The notes under the pieces were generated by a model. It was not told the DNA's origin. It did not search any database and saw only the letters and a list, made by a program, of their open reading frames with translations. A DNA stretch of 64,000 nucleotides from assembly GCF_014645895.1 (NCBI RefSeq), contig NZ_BMMP01000014.1, forward strand, positions 155,177 through 219,176, read 5' to 3'. Positions within the stretch are counted from its first letter, which is position 1. Every line of letters begins with the position of its first letter. The DNA is from Streptomyces daqingensis (GTDB lineage: Bacteria > Actinomycetota > Actinomycetes > Streptomycetales > Streptomycetaceae). The translations under genes were made by a program, and so were the position numbers. Shown here in pieces: positions 60,558-64,000 of the stretch.

Positions 60558-63053
60558 TCACCGTCCGGCGCTGTCCACCACGGCAGCCCATTCGTCCAAC
60601 AACGCCTGGGCTGAGGCGTCATCGGGCCCTTCTGCCCAAAGATGTGTGACCGCCTCGGCCGGGTCGGGCAGCACCATCACCCAGCGGCCGTCGGACTCCA
60701 CCACGCGCACGCCGTCGGTGGTGTCGACGGAGCGGTCACCGGCCGCCTCGACCACCGTGCGCATGACGAGCCCCTTGACCGCCCACGGTGTCGCCAGGTC
60801 CCGGCGGTGCACGTGCGCGCGGGGGATACGGGCGTCGATCTGACTGAGCGTGAGCTGAGCGCGGGCGACGAGGCCGATGAGGCGCACGAAGGCCGCGGCC
60901 CCGTCGAAGACCGAGCTGAACTCCGGGGTGATGAAGCCGCCCCGTCCGTCTCCGCCGAAGACGGTGCTCTCGTCCCTGCCGACGCGGGTGAGATCGTCCG
61001 GCGACGTCGTCGTCCACTCGACCTGAGTGCCGTGGTAGGCCGCGACCTGCTCGGCGATGCGGGTCGTGGTGACGGGCAGTGCGACCTTGCCGCTGCGGCG
61101 CTCGGCGGCGATGAGGTCGAGCATCACCAGCAGGGCACGGTCGTCCTCGATGATCCGGCCGCGTTCGTCGACGAGGGAGAGACGCTCCCCCACCGGGTCG
61201 AAGCGGATACCGAAGGCCGCACGGGCGGAGGCGACGATCTCGCCCAGCCGGACGAGACCGGCCCGGCGGGCGTCCGCCGTCTCGGTCGGCCGGGACTCGT
61301 CCAGGCCCGGATTGATCGTCAGGGAGTCGACGCCGAGCCTGCCGAGCAGGCTGGGCAGGACGAGCCCCGAGCTGCCGTTCGCCGCGTCGACGACGACCTT
61401 CAGCCCGGACTCGGCGACTCCTGTCGTGTCGACGGAGCGCAGCAGTGAGCCCGTGTACGAGTCGTAGACGCTGGAGGGGAAGGCCAGGTCGCCGATCTCG
61501 CCGGGGAACGCACGCCGGTGCTCCTGGCGCGCGAAGACACGGTCGAGCTTGCGCTGCGCTGCCTGGGAGAGGTCGGCGCCCCGTTCGTCGAAGAACATGA
61601 TGTCGACGTTGTCCTGCACGCCGGGCGTCGTACGGATCATGATGCCGCCGGCCGCGCCGCGTGCCGTCTGCTGGCGGGCGACGGGCAGAGGCACGTTCTC
61701 CAGGTCCCGGACGTCCATGGCGCTGGTCTGCAGGGCGGAGATCATGGCGCGCTTCAGGGCCCGCGCACCGCGGGAGTGGTCCCGGGCCGTCGTGACCGTC
61801 GAACCCTTCTTGAGCGTCGTCGCGTAGGCACCCGCCAGCCTGACGGCCAGCTCGGGGGTGATCTCGACGTTGAGAATGCCGGAGACACCCCGCGCACCGA
61901 ACAGGTGTGCCTGTCCCCTCGATTCCCAGATGACCGAGGTGTTGACGAACGCACCCGCCTCGACCGTCTTGAACGGGTAGACGCGCACGTTCCCCTGCAC
62001 GATGGATTCCTCACCGACGAGGCACTCGTCGCCGATGACCGCACCGTCCTCGATGCGTGCCGCCCGCATGACGTCCGTGTTCTTGCCGATGACGCACCCA
62101 CGGAGGTTCGCCTGCGGCCCGATGTACACGTTGTTGTCCACGACGGCGCGGTGCAGGAACGCACCGCTCTTGACCACCACGTTGGAGCCGACGACGGAGT
62201 GCTCTCGGATCTCCGCGTCCGCCTCGACCTTCGCGTAGTCACCGATGTAGAGGGGACCGCGGAGCTGGGCGTCCGGGTGGACCTCCGCCCCCTCGGCGAC
62301 CCATACACCCGGAGAGATCTCGAAGCCGTCGATGTCGACGTCGACCTTGCCTTCGAGCACGTCCGCCTGAGCCTTGACGTAACTCTCGTGCGTGCCGACG
62401 TCCTCCCAGTAGCCCTCGGCGATGTAGCCGTAGATGGGCTTGCCTTCCTTCATCAGCTGCGGGAAGACGTCCCCCGACCAGTCGACGGAGACATCCGGCT
62501 CGACGTAGTCGAACACTTCCGGTTCCATCACGTAGATGCCGGTGTTGACGGTGTCGGAGAAGACCTGGCCCCAGGTGGGCTTCTCGAGGAAGCGCTCGAC
62601 CTTCCCGTCGTCGTCCACGATGGTGATGCCGAACTCGAGCGGATTCGGGACGCGCGTGAGGCACACCGTGACGAGCGCGCCCTTGCGCTTGTGGTATTCG
62701 ATGAGGTCCGTCAGATCGAAGTCCGTCAGCGCATCGCCCGAGATGACGAGGAACGAGTCGTCCTTGAGCGCCTCCTCGGCATTCTTGACGCTCCCCGCTG
62801 TGCCGAGGGGCTTCTCCTCGTTGGCGTAAGTGAGCTCCATGTCCAGCTCTTCGCCGTCACCGAAATAGTTCCGGACGAGTGACGCGAGAAACTGGACGGT
62901 CACCACTGTCTCTTTGAGCCCATGCCGTTTGAGCAGCCGCAGCACGTGCTCCATGATCGGGCGGTTGGCGACGGGAAGAAGCGGCTTGGGCATACTCGCG
63001 GTCATCGGGCGAAGGCGGGTACCTTCACCGCCGGCCATTACGACGGCCTTCAT
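60558..63053 (-). CDS. Nucleotidyltransferase fused to a degenerate phosphohexomutase domain (GDP-mannose pyrophosphorylase-like)
   Basis: An 831-residue protein: residues 1-235 are a sugar-1-phosphate nucleotidyltransferase (VVMAGGEGTRLRPMT; SGDALTDFD; LEKPTWGQVFSDTVNTGIYV), 245-385 a left-handed beta-helix, and 385-831 a phosphohexomutase fold. In the mutase part, the phosphoserine loop TASHNP is RTTPGV (474-479), the DGDGDR metal site is DPVGER (619-624), and GGEMSGH is GGDGRGGF (700-707). The mutase is probably dead. I recall a Streptomyces homologue being treated as a GDP-mannose pyrophosphorylase (ManC), supplying mannosylation. GGAGG precedes ATG 63053 at 11 nt. Confidence 0.87.
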   Translation of the reverse strand: MKAVVMAGGEGTRLRPMTASMPKPLLPVANRPIMEHVLRLLKRHGLKETVVTVQFLASLVRNYFGDGEELDMELTYANEEKPLGTAGSVKNAEEALKDDSFLVISGDALTDFDLTDLIEYHKRKGALVTVCLTRVPNPLEFGITIVDDDGKVERFLEKPTWGQVFSDTVNTGIYVMEPEVFDYVEPDVSVDWSGDVFPQLMKEGKPIYGYIAEGYWEDVGTHESYVKAQADVLEGKVDVDIDGFEISPGVWVAEGAEVHPDAQLRGPLYIGDYAKVEADAEIREHSVVGSNVVVKSGAFLHRAVVDNNVYIGPQANLRGCVIGKNTDVMRAARIEDGAVIGDECLVGEESIVQGNVRVYPFKTVEAGAFVNTSVIWESRGQAHLFGARGVSGILNVEITPELAVRLAGAYATTLKKGSTVTTARDHSRGARALKRAMISALQTSAMDVRDLENVPLPVARQQTARGAAGGIMIRTTPGVQDNVDIMFFDERGADLSQAAQRKLDRVFARQEHRRAFPGEIGDLAFPSSVYDSYTGSLLRSVDTTGVAESGLKVVVDAANGSSGLVLPSLLGRLGVDSLTINPGLDESRPTETADARRAGLVRLGEIVASARAAFGIRFDPVGERLSLVDERGRIIEDDRALLVMLDLIAAERRSGKVALPVTTTRIAEQVAAYHGTQVEWTTTSPDDLTRVGRDESTVFGGDGRGGFITPEFSSVFDGAAAFVRLIGLVARAQLTLSQIDARIPRAHVHRRDLATPWAVKGLVMRTVVEAAGDRSVDTTDGVRVVESDGRWVMVLPDPAEAVTHLWAEGPDDASAQALLDEWAAVVDSAGR

Positions 63054-63166
63054 GTCGGAAGCGTCCTCCTCGGTCAGATGACGGTCATACCGACTTCCCC
63101 GATCCGGTAAGGACCACACCCGCTAGTGAGGAACGACACTGGCTCACGCGCTTCAGGAAAGCCAGG

Positions 63167-63775
63167 TCAGTCGGCCGCAGTACCCGATCTGATCAAACGG
63201 CGCACCTGAACCACGTAGAGGATCCCGGCCCACCAGTAGAGCGTCGTACCCCAGCCGGCGAAAGCCCACCCGAAAACGAGAGCGAGTGACGCGATCCAGC
63301 CGCTCCCGTCGCTGAGAAGCAGCAGCGGAAACGCGTACATGAGATTGAACGTGGCGGCCTTGCCCAGGAAGTTCACCTGGGGAGGCGCATAACCGTGACG
63401 GTCGAGGAGCCACACCATCACCAGCAGCAGGAGCTCCCGGGCCAGCAGCGTGAGCGTCAGCCAGAGCGGGAGGATGTCCCGCCAGGTGAGGCCGAGGAGC
63501 GTGGTCAGGATGTACAGCCGGTCTGCTGCGGGGTCCAGGATCCGGCCGAGGTTGCTCACCTGGTTCCAGCGGCGGGCGAGTTTGCCGTCCAGATAGTCGC
63601 TCACGCCGCTGAAGGCGAGGACGAGCAGCGCCCAGCCGTCGCAGTTGGGGCCGCCGAAGACCGGCCACAGGATCAACCACAGAAAGAGCGGCACGCCCAC
63701 CAGGCGGGCCATGCTGAGGATGTTGGGGATGGTGAAGACCCGGCCCTCCTCAGCCTGTCTTTCCTGGACCTCCAC
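63167..63775 (-). CDS. CDP-alcohol phosphatidyltransferase (PgsA-like)
   Basis: A 202-residue polytopic enzyme with the CDP-alcohol motif DGxxARx8GxxxDxxxD: Asp63-Gly64, Ala67-Arg68, Gly77, Asp81 and Asp85. It transfers a phosphatidyl group from CDP-diacylglycerol to glycerol-3-phosphate, inositol phosphate or another alcohol. The aspartates are all present. It corresponds to pgsA2 in the mycobacterial arrangement. The GTG start follows GGAGG. Confidence 0.9.
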   Translation of the reverse strand: MEVQERQAEEGRVFTIPNILSMARLVGVPLFLWLILWPVFGGPNCDGWALLVLAFSGVSDYLDGKLARRWNQVSNLGRILDPAADRLYILTTLLGLTWRDILPLWLTLTLLARELLLLVMVWLLDRHGYAPPQVNFLGKAATFNLMYAFPLLLLSDGSGWIASLALVFGWAFAGWGTTLYWWAGILYVVQVRRLIRSGTAAD

Positions 63776-63894
63776 CCGGAGCCTCCTGTGAGCCCGTGCC
63801 GACGATGCCCCCTGACACTACCGGCAGGCCGCGGGCCGGCGTCCAGTGGGGCGGGATACGGGCAGTGCGGTGAACCACGAATTACGCGGGCATG

Positions 63895-63938
63895 AAAATA
63901 GCCCCGTTGGCGGGGTTATCCGGCAACGGGGCTATTTT
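63895..63938 (-). terminator. rRNA-operon terminator, 15-bp perfect stem
   Basis: AAAATAGCCCCGTTG (63895-63909) pairs with CAACGGGGCTATTTT (63924-63938) around a 14-nt loop. It lies 8 nt after the 5S rRNA 3' end on the minus strand, with the U-rich end expected of an intrinsic terminator. Confidence 0.9.
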
Positions 63939-63946
63939 TCAATGTT

Positions 63947-64000
63947 AGTTCGGCGGTGTCCTACTCTCCCACACGCTCCCGCATGCAGTACCATCGGCGC
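63947..64000 (-). rRNA. 5S rRNA, 3' part (partial at window edge)
   Basis: The minus strand reads GCGCCGATGGTACTGCATGC and GGGAGAGTAGGACACCGCC then GAACT, the conserved 3' half of bacterial 5S rRNA. The remainder of the gene and the 16S-23S lie beyond the window. An rRNA terminator follows. Confidence 0.9.

Overview
The window is 64 kb of actinobacterial chromosome, almost certainly Streptomyces or a close relative. The evidence is very high G+C with strong third-position bias, frequent GTG and TTG starts, several apparently leaderless genes, and a block (5S rRNA end, CDP-alcohol phosphotransferase, nucleotidyltransferase, DUF881/sbp/DUF881, FHA protein, ftsR, bifunctional nuclease, MerR, dinB, PRC-barrel, gcvP) that matches the conserved neighbourhood of GarA/OdhI in actinobacteria. 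I see no prophage, transposase, CRISPR array or biosynthetic gene cluster. It looks like core or near-core chromosome with a few accessory patches.

Region by region. 1-12.8 kb: a partial XRE-cupin regulator divergent from an EamA exporter; an FtsX-type ABC transporter with a downstream TetR gene and a clear inverted-repeat operator; two hexapeptide-repeat enzymes; two DedA/TVP38-type membrane proteins; a DUF4442 thioesterase; a spermidine-synthase-like protein; uppP; a second DMT permease; a flavin reductase; a GNAT. 12.8-13.7 kb is a gene-poor, A+T-richer gap. 13.7-18 kb: a cell-envelope operon of a small membrane protein, a NodB-like/GT2 fusion whose deacetylase motifs are all lost, and an LCP ligase, closed by a perfect 19-bp stem-loop. 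18-31.3 kb: a secreted M23-like protein, an IlvD/Edd sugar-acid dehydratase, a GH92 mannosidase, apolipoprotein N-acyltransferase, an oxidoreductase, an FAD monooxygenase/TetR pair with a 30-bp operator, ung and an orphan peptide-binding lipoprotein. 31.6-41.9 kb: two SDRs, a HipA-like kinase plus DUF3037 pair, an S9 peptidase, a Tat-dependent Rieske lipoprotein, a MocR regulator divergent from two flavin-binding split-barrel genes, a DMT permease and a ClpN-domain protein. 42-49.7 kb: a DUF4232 lipoprotein, PadR, a phosphotransferase pseudogene remnant, GNAT, PhzF, a CPBP protease, a glutamate-cysteine ligase-like enzyme and two small conserved proteins. 49.8-64 kb: gcvP under a tandem glycine riboswitch, then the GarA/FtsR cluster, ending in the 5S rRNA terminator and the 3' end of 5S rRNA on the minus strand.

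How they work together: the right end links central metabolism (glycine cleavage, a GarA-type FHA protein with the ETTS phosphorylation motif) with division (FtsR), DNA damage tolerance (DinB), and lipid and sugar-nucleotide precursors for the envelope. The 13.7-18 kb operon, uppP and lnt also serve the envelope. Three regulator/target pairs carry visible operators. The most notable observations are two catalytically degenerate enzyme domains kept inside otherwise intact fusion proteins, the HipA-like/DUF3037 pair, and a set of leaderless promoters with consistent geometry. All functions are inferred from sequence patterns and remembered families; no search was run.
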